Shown: positions 42,933-54,900 of the stretch, in pieces | How the letters are laid out: each line of letters begins with the position of its first letter | Position numbering within the stretch: the stretch's first letter is position 1 | NCBI RefSeq assembly: GCF_031583025.1 | Contig: NZ_CP134062.1 | Coordinates: forward strand, 2,790,001-2,854,000 | Direction of reading: 5' to 3' | Source of the DNA: Mycobacterium sp. Z3061 | GTDB taxonomy: Bacteria; Actinomycetota; Actinomycetes; Mycobacteriales; Mycobacteriaceae | DNA length: 64,000 nucleotides | Position numbers and translations under genes: made by a program | The notes under the pieces: model-generated | Databases searched by the model: none | What the model saw: the letters and a program-made list of their open reading frames with translations, nothing else | Told to the model about the DNA's origin: nothing

Positions 42933-45900
42933 TTACTCGGTGGTCTTGTGAAGGAAGGCTTTGAGGTGGTGGGCGTAGGTCCTGACGACGTCGGGGCTGA
43001 GGAGTTGGTGGTGTGTGCAGTTGATGGAGTGGGCGGTGGTGGGGCCGGTGAGGTGGGGTTGCCAGGATCGGAGGAGGTGGGCGGCTTTGGTGCGGGTGGA
43101 TTCGTAGGTGGTGTGGGTGGGGGGTGGGGTGTGTTCGGCGGCGATGAGCAGGGTGGGGCCGTCGTAGACGGCGGGTTGGTGGTTTCGGTAGAGGGCGATG
43201 TTTCGATGGTGGTTGGTTGTGAGGTCGGTCATGAGTTGGTCGTCGTGGACGACGTTGTCGGGTAAGCGCAGGGGAGGCAGGTTGTCGTCCTGGTTGACGG
43301 TCGGTAGGGCGGGGAGGGAGTCGAGCAGGATGAGGCGGGTGTTGGTGTGGCCTTGGTGGCGGAGTTCGATCGCGATGTGGTGGGCAAGAACGCCGCCGTA
43401 GGACCAGCCGATGAGGTGGTAGGGGCCGTGGGGGTGGGCGGTTTGGATGCGTTGGGCGTAGTTTTTCGCCATTTCTTGGAGGGTCTGCGGTGGGGTTTCG
43501 TGGGGTTCGAGCGGTTGGTGGATGGCGATCAGGGGGGTGGTCAGGTGGTGGCCGAGGGTTTGGTAGGGCCAGCTGATGCCGCTGGTGGCGTGAATGCAGA
43601 ACAGCGGGGTGCCGCTGCCGGTGCGCAGGGTCTGGACCGGCGGTATGTCGGTGGGTTGGGAGCGGCCTTCGATGCGCCGGGCGAGGGCGGTGAGGGTAGG
43701 GGCATCGAAGAGGTCTGTGACGCGGAGGTCGGTGTTGAGGGTGGTATTGGCGGCGGCGACCAGGCGCATCGCGGACAGGGAGTCCCCACCGAGGTCGAAG
43801 AATGAGTCGGTGGCTGAGATTTGGTCTGTGCCGAGGATGTGGGCGTAGAGAGTGGCGAGCATCTCTTCAACTGGGCCGGCCGGGGCCACATAAGCCTGTG
43901 CGGTGGTGGTGTAGTCGGGGGCTGGTAGAGCGCGGCGGTCGAGTTTGCCGTTGACGGTCAATGGCAGTTCCTTGAGCTCCACGAATGCCGCCGGCACCAT
44001 ATATCCGGGTAGGACCTCGCTGAGTTGGGTGCGGAGCCGGGAGGTGTCGATGCCGGCCTTAATGGTGGTGGTGAGGTAGGCGACGAGTCGCGGATCGCCG
44101 GGAGTGTCTTGGCGGGCGATGACCGCGGCCTGCTCGATCCCGTCGAGTGCGGTCAGGGCGGTGGTGATTTCGCCGCATTCGATGCGGTAGCCGCGGATTT
44201 TGACTTGTTCGTCGGCCCGCCCGAGGTAGTGCAGTTGTCCGTCGGAGCCCCAGGAGACGAGGTCTCCGGTGCGGTACATCCGGGAGCCAGGTGGGCCGTA
44301 GGGGCAGGCCACGAACCGGGTCGCGGATAGCGCGCCGCGGCGCCAGTAGCCGACCGCGACTCCGGTGCCGGCGACATATAGCTCTGCGGTCACTCCGGGT
44401 GGGACGGGGCGCAGGCAGTTGTCGAGGACGAACAGGGCGGCTGCGGGGACGGGGGTGCCGAGCGGGACGGTGGGGGTGTGGGGTGTCAGGGGGGTGCTGA
44501 GGGTGGCGTAGATGGTGGTTTCGGTGGGGCCGTAGCCGTTGCGCATGATCCGGTTTGGGGCCCAGCGTGCGACGACCTCGGGGGGGCAGGCTTCGCCTGC
44601 GGTGATGATGGTGACGTTCTCGAGTCCGTGGTGGGGTAGGTGGTGTAGTGCGGCGGGGGTTTGGCTTAAGACGGTGACGTGGTGGGTGGTGATGAGGTGG
44701 TGGAGGTCGTTGGGGGAGGCGGTGAGGTGTTCGGGGACTACGACGAGTCGGCCGCCGCCGAGCAGGGCGCCGAAGATTTCCCAGACGGAGTAGTCGAAGG
44801 CGTAGGAGTGGCATTGGGTCCACACCCCGTGCGCGGGGAGTTGGTGGTGCAAGGAAGTCAGGAGCGCGGTGGCGTTGTGGTGGGTGGTGGCGACGCCTTT
44901 GGGGGTGCCGGTGGTGCCGGAGGTGTAGATCAGGTACGCCAGGTCCTGCGGGTCGGGTGCGGGTAGCGGGGTTGTGGTGGTGGGCGAGTCGTCCAGGGGG
45001 AGGGAGTCGAGTTCGAGGACCGGAATATTGGTGGTGGGGAGGTGGCCGGTGAGGGTGGTGGTGGTCAGGATGGCGAGGGGGGTGGTGTCGGTGAGCATGA
45101 ACGCGACCCGCGCGGCGGGGTGCTGCGGGTCGATGGGCAGATAGGCGGCGCCGGTCTTGAGCACGGCCAGGATGGCCAGGATGGCAGTGTCACTGCGGGG
45201 TGCCAGCAGGGCGATGACCGCCCCGGGTGCGGCGCGGTAGCTGGTGTGTAGGTGGTGGGCCAGCTGGGTGCTGGCGGTATCGAGTTGCTGGTAGGTCCAG
45301 GTCCGGTCCTGGAACGTTAACGCCGGCGCCTCAGGGTGGGCTGCGACCTGGTGGGCGAAGACCTGCGGGATCGACACCGGGGGTGCCGGTGGTGGGGTGT
45401 GCAGGGTCCGGTGGTTGCCCCAGGTGTGCAGGTGGGTGTGCTCGGCGGGGGTGAGCAGGTCGAGGTGGTGCAGGGGGCGATCGGGGTTGGTGGTGAACGC
45501 CTGCAGGGTGTGGCGCCAGCGGCCGAGGAGGTTTTCGATGGTGGCGGGGTCGTAGACGTCGGTGCGGTATTCGACGGTGCCGGTGAGGGTCCGGGCGCCG
45601 TGGTCGTCGACGTTCTCGCTGACAGATAGGACGAGGTCCAGGCGGGCGGTGCCGGTCGAGACCGGGTGGGCGGTGACCTCGGCCTCGCCCAGCCGCAGGG
45701 TGTGAGTGGTTTCTGGGTGGGTCCAGGGCAGGTTTTGGTAGGCGAGCATGACCTGGATCAGGGGGTGGTGGGTCCGGGAGCGGGCCGGGTGCAGGCGCTC
45801 CACCAGGAGTTCGAAGGGGGTGTGTTGGTGTTCGAACGCGTGCAGGCTGGTGTGGCGGATGCGGGCCAGCAGCGCGGTAACAGTGTCGTGGTGGTCGAGG

Positions 45901-48900
45901 GGGGTGCGCAGGATCAGGGTGTTGACGAAGAACCCGATCAGGTCATCCAACGCGGGGTGGGTGCGTCCGGCGGTGGGGACTCCGATCGCGACATCGGTGG
46001 TGCCGGCCAGGGTGGACAGGACCACGGCCAGGGCGGCATGCAGCACCATGAACGTTGAGACCTGCTGGGTGCGGGCCAGGGTGTGGATCTCACGGGTGAG
46101 CTCGGCGGGCCAGCCGAAGTCCAGGGTGGCCCCGCGGTAGTCCGCCACGGCCGGGTAGGGCCGGTCGGTGGGCAGTTCTAACCGGTCGGGCAGGCCGGCC
46201 AGGGTGTGTTCCCAGTAGGCCAGCTCGGCGCCCAGGCGGCTGTCGGGGTCGGCCGGGTCGCCCAGCACCTGGTGGTGCCACAGGGTGTAGTCGGCGTACT
46301 GCACGGGCAGGGGCGCCCAGGTCGGGGGCTGCCCGGCCAGGCGGGCGGTGTAGGCGGTCTGCAGATCCCGCGCTAGCGGGCCCATCGACCAGCCGTCGGC
46401 GGCGATGTGATGCACCAGCAACACCAGCACGTGGGTCTCGGGGCCGGTGTGCAGCAGAGTGGCGCGGATCGGGATCTCGCAACTGAGGTCAAAGCAGAAG
46501 CCCACAGCATCGCCGACGGCGGCCTCCACCTGTTCGGGCGTGAAACCGCGGGCATCAATGAGCTGCCAGGGCACGTCGAGGTCGTCGGGGTCGCAGATGT
46601 GCTGATATCCGATGCCGTCGATCGTGTCGAAGCGGGTGCGAAGGGCTTCATGCCGGGTGATGACATCGCCGAGGGCGGCCTTCAGGGCGTCAGCATCGAG
46701 GGGGCCGTGGAGGTTGAGGACGGCGGGGATGTTGTAGACCGCCGAGGGGCCGTGCAACTGCTCGAGGAACCACAGCCGGGACTGGGCAAAGGACACCGGA
46801 ATCCGGTTCGGGCGCTTCCAGGGCACGAGCGGCAAGTGGGTGGTGGTGTGGGGGGTCAGGCGTTGGGCCAGCCCGGCCACGGTGGGGGCTTCGAACAGGT
46901 CGGCGACGCGGAGGTCGGTGTGCAGGGTGGTGGTGGTGGCGGCGATCAGGCGCATCGCTGAGAGGGAGTCGCCCCCCAGCTCGAAGAACGAATCACCTGC
47001 CCCGACCCGCTCGATCCCGAGGATCTGCGCGAAGATCCCGGCCAGGACTTCCTGCACGGGGCCGGCCGGGGCCACATAAGTCTGCGTGGTGGGGGTGTAG
47101 TCGGGGGCGGGCAGGGCGCGGCGGTCCAGTTTCCCGTTGACGGTCAACGGCAGTTCCTCGAGGGTCACGAACGCGGCCGGGATCATGTATCCGGGTAGGA
47201 CCTCGCTCAGTTGGGTGCGGACCCGGGCCACATCCAGTCCGGCCCCACCGTCGGGGGTGGTGAGGTAGGCGACCAGCCGCGGCTCGCCCGCGCCGTCTTG
47301 GCGGGCGATGACCGCCGCGTGCTCGATCCCCTCCAACCCGGTCAGGGCGGCGGCGATCTCCCCGCATTCGATGCGGTATCCGCGGATTTTGACTTGTTCA
47401 TCAGCCCGCCCCAAATATCGCAGTTGCCCGTCGGGGCCCCAGGAGACGAGGTCTCCGGTGCGATACATCCGGGATCCGGGTGGCCCGTAGGGACAGGCCA
47501 CGAACCGAGCCGCGGACAACCCGCCGCGGCGCCAGTAGCCGGTCCCGACTCCGGTACCGGCGACATATAACTCTCCGGTCACCTCGGGTGGGACGGGGCG
47601 CAGGCAGTGGTCGAGGACGAACAGCGCGGCTCCGGGGACGGGGGTGCCGATGGGGACGACGGGGGTGTCGGGTGTGAGGGGGGGTGCGGCACTGGTGTGC
47701 ATGGTGGTTTCGGTGGGGCCGTAGGTGTTGATCAGTGTGCGGCCCGGTGCCCATTGCGCGGCGAGGGTGGGGGGACAGGGTTCACCGGAGGTGATGACGG
47801 TGATGCCGTCGAGTCCTTCGGCGCTGAGGTGTTGCAGGGCGGTGGGGGTGTGGCTCAGGACGGTGACTTTTTCGTGGATTAGCAGGGTGTGTAGGTCGTG
47901 GGGGGAGTGGACGATGTGTTCGGGGATGACGACGAGTCGGCTGCCGCCCAGGAGGGCGCCGAAGATTTGCCACATGGTGTAGTCGAAGGCGTAGGAGTGG
48001 CATTGGGTCCAGGTTTGCGGGCCGGCCAGGGATCGGTAGATGTGGGGTTGGAGGTGTAGGGAGGTGAGCAGGGCGGTGATGTTGTGGTGGGTGGTGGCGA
48101 CGCCTTTGGGGGTGCCGGTGGTGCCGGAGGTGTAGATCAGATACGCCAGGTCGTACGGGTTGGGGCCGGGGAGTGGGGTCGGAGTGGTGGGCCGGTCGTC
48201 GAGGGTCAGGGTGTCGAGGGTGAGGACCGGGACGGTGGTGTGGGGGAGGTGGGTGGTGAGGGTGGTGGTGGTCAGGACGGCCAGCGGGGTGGTGTCGGTG
48301 AGCATGAACGCGACCCGCGCGGCGGGGTGCTGGGGGTCGATGGGTAGGTAGGCGGCGCCGGTCTTGAGCACGGCCAGGATCGCGCTGATGGCGTGGGCGC
48401 TACGCGGCAGCAGCAGCGCCACGACGGTCCCTGGACAGGCGCCGTAGCTGGCGTGCAGGTGCTGGGCCAACTGGGTGCTGGCGGTATCGAGTTGCTGGTA
48501 GGTCCAGGTCCGGTCCTGGAACGTTAACGCTGGCGCGTGGGGGTGGGCGGCGACGCGTGCGGCGAAGACCTGCGGGATCGACACCGCGGGTGCGGGTGGT
48601 GGGGTGTGCAGGGTCCGGTGGTTGCCCCAGGTATGCAGGTGGGTGTGCTCAACCGGGGTGAGCAGGTCGAGCTGGTGCAGGGGGCGATCGGGGGCGGTGG
48701 TGAAGGTGTGCAGGGTGTGCTGCCAGCGGGTGAGGAGGTTTTCGATGGTGGCGGGGTCGTAGACGTCGGTGCGGTATTCGACGGTGCCGGTGAGGGTGGG
48801 GGCCCCGTGCTGGTCGACGGTTTCGCTGACAGACAGGACGAGGTCCATGCGGGCGGTGCCGGTCGAGACCGGGTGGGCGGTGATCTGCGCGTCGCCCAGC

Positions 48901-51900
48901 CTCAGAGTGGTGGTGGTGGTGGTGTCACGGTGGGTCCAGGGCAGGTTTTGGTAGGCGAGCATGACTTGGATCAGGGGGTGGTGGGTCCGGGAGCGGGTGG
49001 GGTTGAGGCGCTCCACTAAGAGTTCGAAGGGGACGTGTTGGTGTTCGAAGGCCCCCAGGCTGGTGTTGCGGATGCGCGCCAGCAGGGTGGTGGCGGTGTC
49101 GTGACCCTGGATGGGGGTGCGCAGGATCAGGGTGTTGACGAAGAACCCGATCAGGTCCTCCAGGCCAGGGTGGGTGCGTCCGGCGGTGGGGACCCCGATT
49201 GCGACATCGCCGGTGCCGGCCAAAGCGGAGAGGACCACGGCCAGGGCGGCGTGGATGACCATGAACGGGGAGACCTGGTGGGTGCGGGCCAGGGTGTGGA
49301 TGGCGGTGGTGAGGTCGGGGGGCCAGCCGAAGTCCAGGGTGGCGCCGCGATAGTCCGCGACCGGCGGGTAGGGGCGGTCGGTGGGCAGTTCTAGCCGGTC
49401 GGGCAGGCCGGCCAGGGTGTGTTCCCAGTAGGCCAGCTCGGCGGCAAGGCGGCTATGCGGGTCGGCGGGATCGCCCAGCACCTTTTGGTGCCACAGGGTG
49501 TAGTCGGCGTATTGCACCGCCAGGGGTGTCCAGATCGGGGGCTGCCCGGCTAGGCGGGCGGTGTAGGCGGTGTGCAGGTCGCGGGCCAGGGGGCCGAGTG
49601 ACCAGCCGTCGGCGGCGATGTGGTGGACCAGCAGCACCAGCACATGCCGGTTCTGGCCGGTGTGGAGCAGGGTGGCGCGGATCGGGATCTGCGCACTGAG
49701 GTCAAAGCAGTAGCCTACTCCCTCGGCGATAACAGCCTCGAGCTGGTCGGCGGTGAAGGTGCGGGCATCAATCCTGTGCCACGGCACCTCGAGGTCCTCG
49801 GGGTTGCAGATGTGTTGATATCCGATGCCGTCGATCGTGTCGAAGCGGGTGCGCAGGGTTTCGTGGCGGCCGATCACATCCCCCAGGGCCGTTCGAAGAG
49901 CGTCAGCATCGAGGGGGCCCCGGAGGTGGAGGACGGCGGGGATGTTGTAGACCGGGGAGGGTCCGTGCAGGTGGTGTAGGAACCACAGCCGGGACTGGGC
50001 AAACGAGACCGGAATCCGCGCCGGGCGCTCCCGGGCCACGAGCGGCAGGTGGGTGGCGGTCTCGGGGGTCAGGCGGTGGGCCAGGCCGGCGACGGTGGGG
50101 GCCTCGAACAGGTCCGCCACCCGCACCTCGGCGTTCAAAGTGGTCGCGGCCACCGCGATCAGGCGCATCGCCGATAGCGAGTCGCCACCCAGCTCGAAGA
50201 ACGAATCACCTGCCCCGACGCGCTCGATCCCGAGGATCTGCGCGAAGATCCCGGCCAGGACTTCCTGCACGGGGCCGGCCGGGGCCACATAGGTCTCGGC
50301 GAGGCTGGTGTAGTCGGGGGCGGGTAGGGCGCGGCGATCCAGTTTCCCGTTAACCGTCAACGGCAGCGCCTTGAGCACCACGAACGCCGCCGGCACCATG
50401 TAGCCGGGCAGGACTTCACCGAGCTGGGTGCGGAGCCGGGAGGTGTCGATCCCGGCGCCGGTGGTGGTGGTGAGGTAGGCGACCAGCCGCGGATCACCGG
50501 GGGTGTCTTGGCGGGCGATGACCGCGGCCTGCTCGATCCCGTCCAATCCGGTGAGGGCGGCGGCGATTTCGCCGCATTCGATGCGGTAGCCGCGGATTTT
50601 GATTTGTTCATCAGCCCGCCCGTGGTACTGCAGTTGCCCATCGGGGCCCCAGGAGACGAGGTCTCCGGTGCGATACATCCGGGACCCGGCTGGCCCGTAG
50701 GGGCAGGCCACGAACCTCGACGCCGACAACCCGCCGCGGCGCCAGTAGCCGACCCCCACCCCGTTGCCGGCTACATACAACTCACCGACCACTCCCGGGA
50801 CCACGGGACGCAGCCAGCCATCCAGGACGAACAGGGCGGCACCGGGGACGGGGGCGCCGATGGGGACCACGGGTGTGTCCGGTGTTAGCGGGGCGCTGAC
50901 GGTGACCGTGATGGTGGTTTCGGTGGGGCCGTAGGAGTTGATCATCGTGCGCTCGTCGGCCCAGCGGTGGACTACCTCCACGGGGCAGGGTTCGGCGCCG
51001 ACCATGAGCGTATGGACGGTCGTTAAACCACGCTTGGACAGCATCGTTAGGGCGGGCGCGGTGAGGTAGACCACCGTGGCTCCTGCTGCCTCTAACCATT
51101 GACCAAAGTTGTCCAGGGACTCCATCGCGTGTTCGGGGACCACGACCAGGCGGCCTCCGCCGAGGAGGGCGCCGAAGATTTCCCGCACTGAGACGTCGAA
51201 GGCGTAGGAGTGACACTGCGACCAGCTCTGCGAAGCGCTTGCTGATCCGTATAAGCCCATCTGCTGCAGATCGGCGATCAACGCGGTGACGTTCTGGTGG
51301 GTGGTGGCGACGCCTTTGGGGGTGCCGGTGGTGCCGGAGGTGTAGATCAGATACGCCAGGTCGTGGGGGTCGGGGCCGGGTAGCGGGGTCGGAGTGGTGG
51401 GCCGGTCGTCGAGGGTCAGGGTGTCGAGGGTGAGGACCGGGACCGTGGTGGTGGGGAGGTGGGTGGTGAGGGTGGTGGTGGTCAGGACGGCCAGCGGGGT
51501 GGTGTCGGTGAGCATGAACGCGACCCGCGCGGCGGGGTGGTGGGGGTCGATGGGTAGGTAGGCGGCGCCGGTCTTGAGCACGGCCAGGATCGCGGTGATG
51601 GCGTGGGCGCTGCGGGGCAGCAGCAGGGCGATGACGGCACCGGGTGCGGCGCCATAGGTGGTGTGTAGATGGTGGGCGAGTTGGGTGCTGGCGGTATCGA
51701 GTTCGCGGTAGGTCCAGGTGCGGTCGTCGAAGGTCAGGGCCAGTGCGTCGGGGTGGGCTGCGACCTGGTCGGCGAAGACCTGCGGGATCGACACCGGCGG
51801 TGCCGGTGGTGGGGTGTGCAGGCTGTGGTGGTTGCCCCAGGTGTCCAGGTGGGTGTGTTCGAGGGGGGTGAGCAGATCGAGGTGGTGCAGGGGGCGATTG

Positions 51901-54900
51901 GGGTGGGTGGTGAACACGGTCAGGGTGTGCTGCCAGCGGCCGAGGAGGTTGTTGATGGTGGCGGGGTCGTAGACGTCGGTGCGGTATTCGACGGTGCCGG
52001 TGAGGGTGGGGGCCCCGTGCTGGTCGACGGTTTCGCTGACAGATAGGACGAGGTCCATGCGGGCGGTGCCGGTTGAGACCGGGTGGGTGGTGATGTCGGC
52101 GTCGCCCAGCGTCATGGGGGTAGCGCTGCCGGGGTGGGTCCAGGGCAGGTTTTGGTAGGCGAGCATGACTTGGATCAGCGGGTGGTGGGTGCGGGAGCGG
52201 GCCGGGTGCAGGCGCTCCACCAGGAGTTCGAAGGGGGTGTGTTGGTGTTCGAACGCGTGCAGGCTGGTGTGGCGGATGCGGGCCAGCAGCGCGGTAACAG
52301 TGTCGTGGTGGTCGAGGGGGGTGCGCAGGATCAGGGTGTTGACGAAGAACCCGATCAGGTCATCCAACGCGGGGTGGGTGCGTCCGGCGGTGGGGACCCC
52401 GATCGCGACATCGTCGGTGCCGGCCAGCGCGGACAGGACCACGGCCAGGGCGGCGTGGATGACCATGAACGTTGAGACCTGCTGGGTGCGGGCCAGGGTG
52501 TGGATCTCACGGGTGAGTTCGGCGGGCCAGCCGAAGTCCAGGGTGGCCCCGCGGTAGTCGGCCACCGGCGGGTAGGGCCGGTCGGTGGGCAGTTCCAGCC
52601 GGTCGGGCAGGCCGGCCAGGGTGTGTTCCCAGTAGGCCAGCTCGGTGGCTAGGCGGCTGTCGGGGTCGGCCGGGTCGCCGAGCAGGTGGTGGTGCCACAG
52701 GGTGTAGTCGGCGTACTGCACCGCCAGGGGTGTCCAGGTGGGGGCGGCGCCGGCTAGGCGGGCGGTGTAGGCGAGGTTCAGGTCGCGGGCCAGCGGCCCG
52801 AGTGACCAGCCGTCGGCGGCGATGTGGTGGACCAGCAGCACCAGCACGTGCCGGTTGGGGCCGGTGTGCAGCAGGGTGGCGCGGATCGGGATCTCGCAAC
52901 TGAGGTCAAAGCCGTAGCCCACACACTCGGCGAGGACAGTCTCCACCTGTTCGGGCGTGAAACGGCGGGCATCAATGAGCTGCCACGGCACGTCGAGGTC
53001 CTCGGGGTCGCAGATGTGCTGATATCCGATCCCGTCGATCGTGTCGAAGCGGGTGCGCAGGGCCTCATGGCGGCCAATCACATCCCACAGGGCAGCCTTC
53101 AGGGCGTCAGCATCGAGGGGGCCGTGGAGGTGCAGGACGGCGGGGATGTTGTAGACCGCCGAGGGGCCGTGCAACTGCTCGAGGAACCACAGCCGGGACT
53201 GGGCAAACGACACCGGAATCCGGTCCGGGCGCTCCCGGGCCACCAGCGGCAGGTGGGTGGCGGTCTCGGGCGTCAGGCGCTGGGCCAGCCCGGCCACGGT
53301 GGGCGCCTCGAACAGGTCGGCGACACGGAGGTCGGTGTGCAGCGTGGTGGTGGCGGCGGCGATCAGGCGCATCGCTGAGAGCGAGTCGCCGCCCAGTTCG
53401 AAGAACGAATCAGTGGCCCTGACCTGCTCGACCCTGAGGATCTGGGAGAAGATCCCGGCCAGGACTTCTTGCACGGGGCCGGCCGGGGCCACAAAAGTCT
53501 CGGTGGTGGGGGTGTAGTCGGGGGCGGGTAGGGCGCGGCGGTCCAGTTTCCCGTTGACCGTCAACGGCAAGACGTCCAGCGTCACGAACGCGGCCGGCAC
53601 CATATAGCCGGGCAGCACCTCACCCAGTTGGGTGCGGAGCCGGGAGGTGTCGATGCCCGCCCCGCCGGTGGTGGTGGTGAGGTAGGCGACCAGCCGCGGC
53701 TCGCCCGCGCCGTCGTGGCGGGCGATGACCGCGGCCTGCTCGATCCCCTCCAACCCGGTCAGGGCGGCCGCGATCTCCCCACATTCGATGCGGTACCCAC
53801 GGATTTTGACCTGCTCATCCGCGCGGCCCAGGTACTGCAGTTGCCCGTCGGGACCCCACGACACGAGGTCCCCGGTGCGATACATCCGCGACCCCGCCGG
53901 CCCGAACGGACACGCCACAAACCGCGACGCCGAGAGCGCGCCGCGGCGCCAGTAGCCGACCCCGACCCCGGTGCCGGCGACATATAGCTCACCCACCGCG
54001 CCTGGGACCACGGGGCGTAGCCAGCCGTCCAGGACGAACAGGGCGGCGTCGGGGACGGGGGCGCCGATCGGCACCACGGATGTGTCGGGTGTTAGGGGGG
54101 TGCTGAGGGTGGCGTAGATGGTGGCTTCGGTGGGGCCGTAGGCGTTGCGCATGACCCGCCCTGGGGCCCATTGCGCGGCCAGGTCGGGGGGGCAGGCTTC
54201 ACCGGCGACGATGACGGTGGCGGCGGCCACGGTGGAGGGTGACAGCATCGCTAGCGCTGAGGGGGTTTGGTTGAGGATGCTGACCTGTTCCTTGGTCAGG
54301 AGTTGGTGCAGGTCGGTGGGGGAGTGCACGAGGTTGTCGGGGACCACCACCAGCCGGCCCCCGTCCAGCAGCGCGCCGAAGATTTCCCAGACCGAGACGT
54401 CGAAGGCGTAGGAGTGCCATTGCGACCACACTCCGTGCTCGGGCAGGCGGGGGTGTGCAGCGTCCAGGAGGGAGGTGAGGTTGTGGTGGGTGATGGCCAT
54501 GCCTTTGGGGGTGCCGGTGGTGCCGGAGGTGTAGATCAGATACGCCAGGTCATCCGGTCCGGGGCCGGGTAGCGGGGTCGGAGTGGTGGGCCGGTCGTCG
54601 AGGGTCAGGGTGTCGAGGGTGAGGACCGGGACCGTGGTGGTGGGGAGGTGGGTGGTGAGGGTGGTGGTGGTCAGGACGGCCAGCGGGGTGGTGTCGGTGA
54701 GCATGAACGCGACCCGCGCGGTTGGGTGCTGCGGGTCGATGGGGAGGTAGGCGGCGCCGGTCTTGAGCACGGCGAGGATGGCCGTGATGGCGTGGGCGCT
54801 ACGCGGCAGCAGCAGCGCCACGACGGTCCCTGGGCGGGCGCCGTAGCTGGTGTGCAGGTGGTGGGCGAGTTGGGTGCTGGCGGTATGGAGTTCGCGGTAG

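Noticed and set aside
42825..43265. Plus-strand ORF of 146 residues rich in Gly and Val opposite the thioesterase
   Set aside because: Antisense to a domain with an intact catalytic triad; composition is that of a shadow frame.
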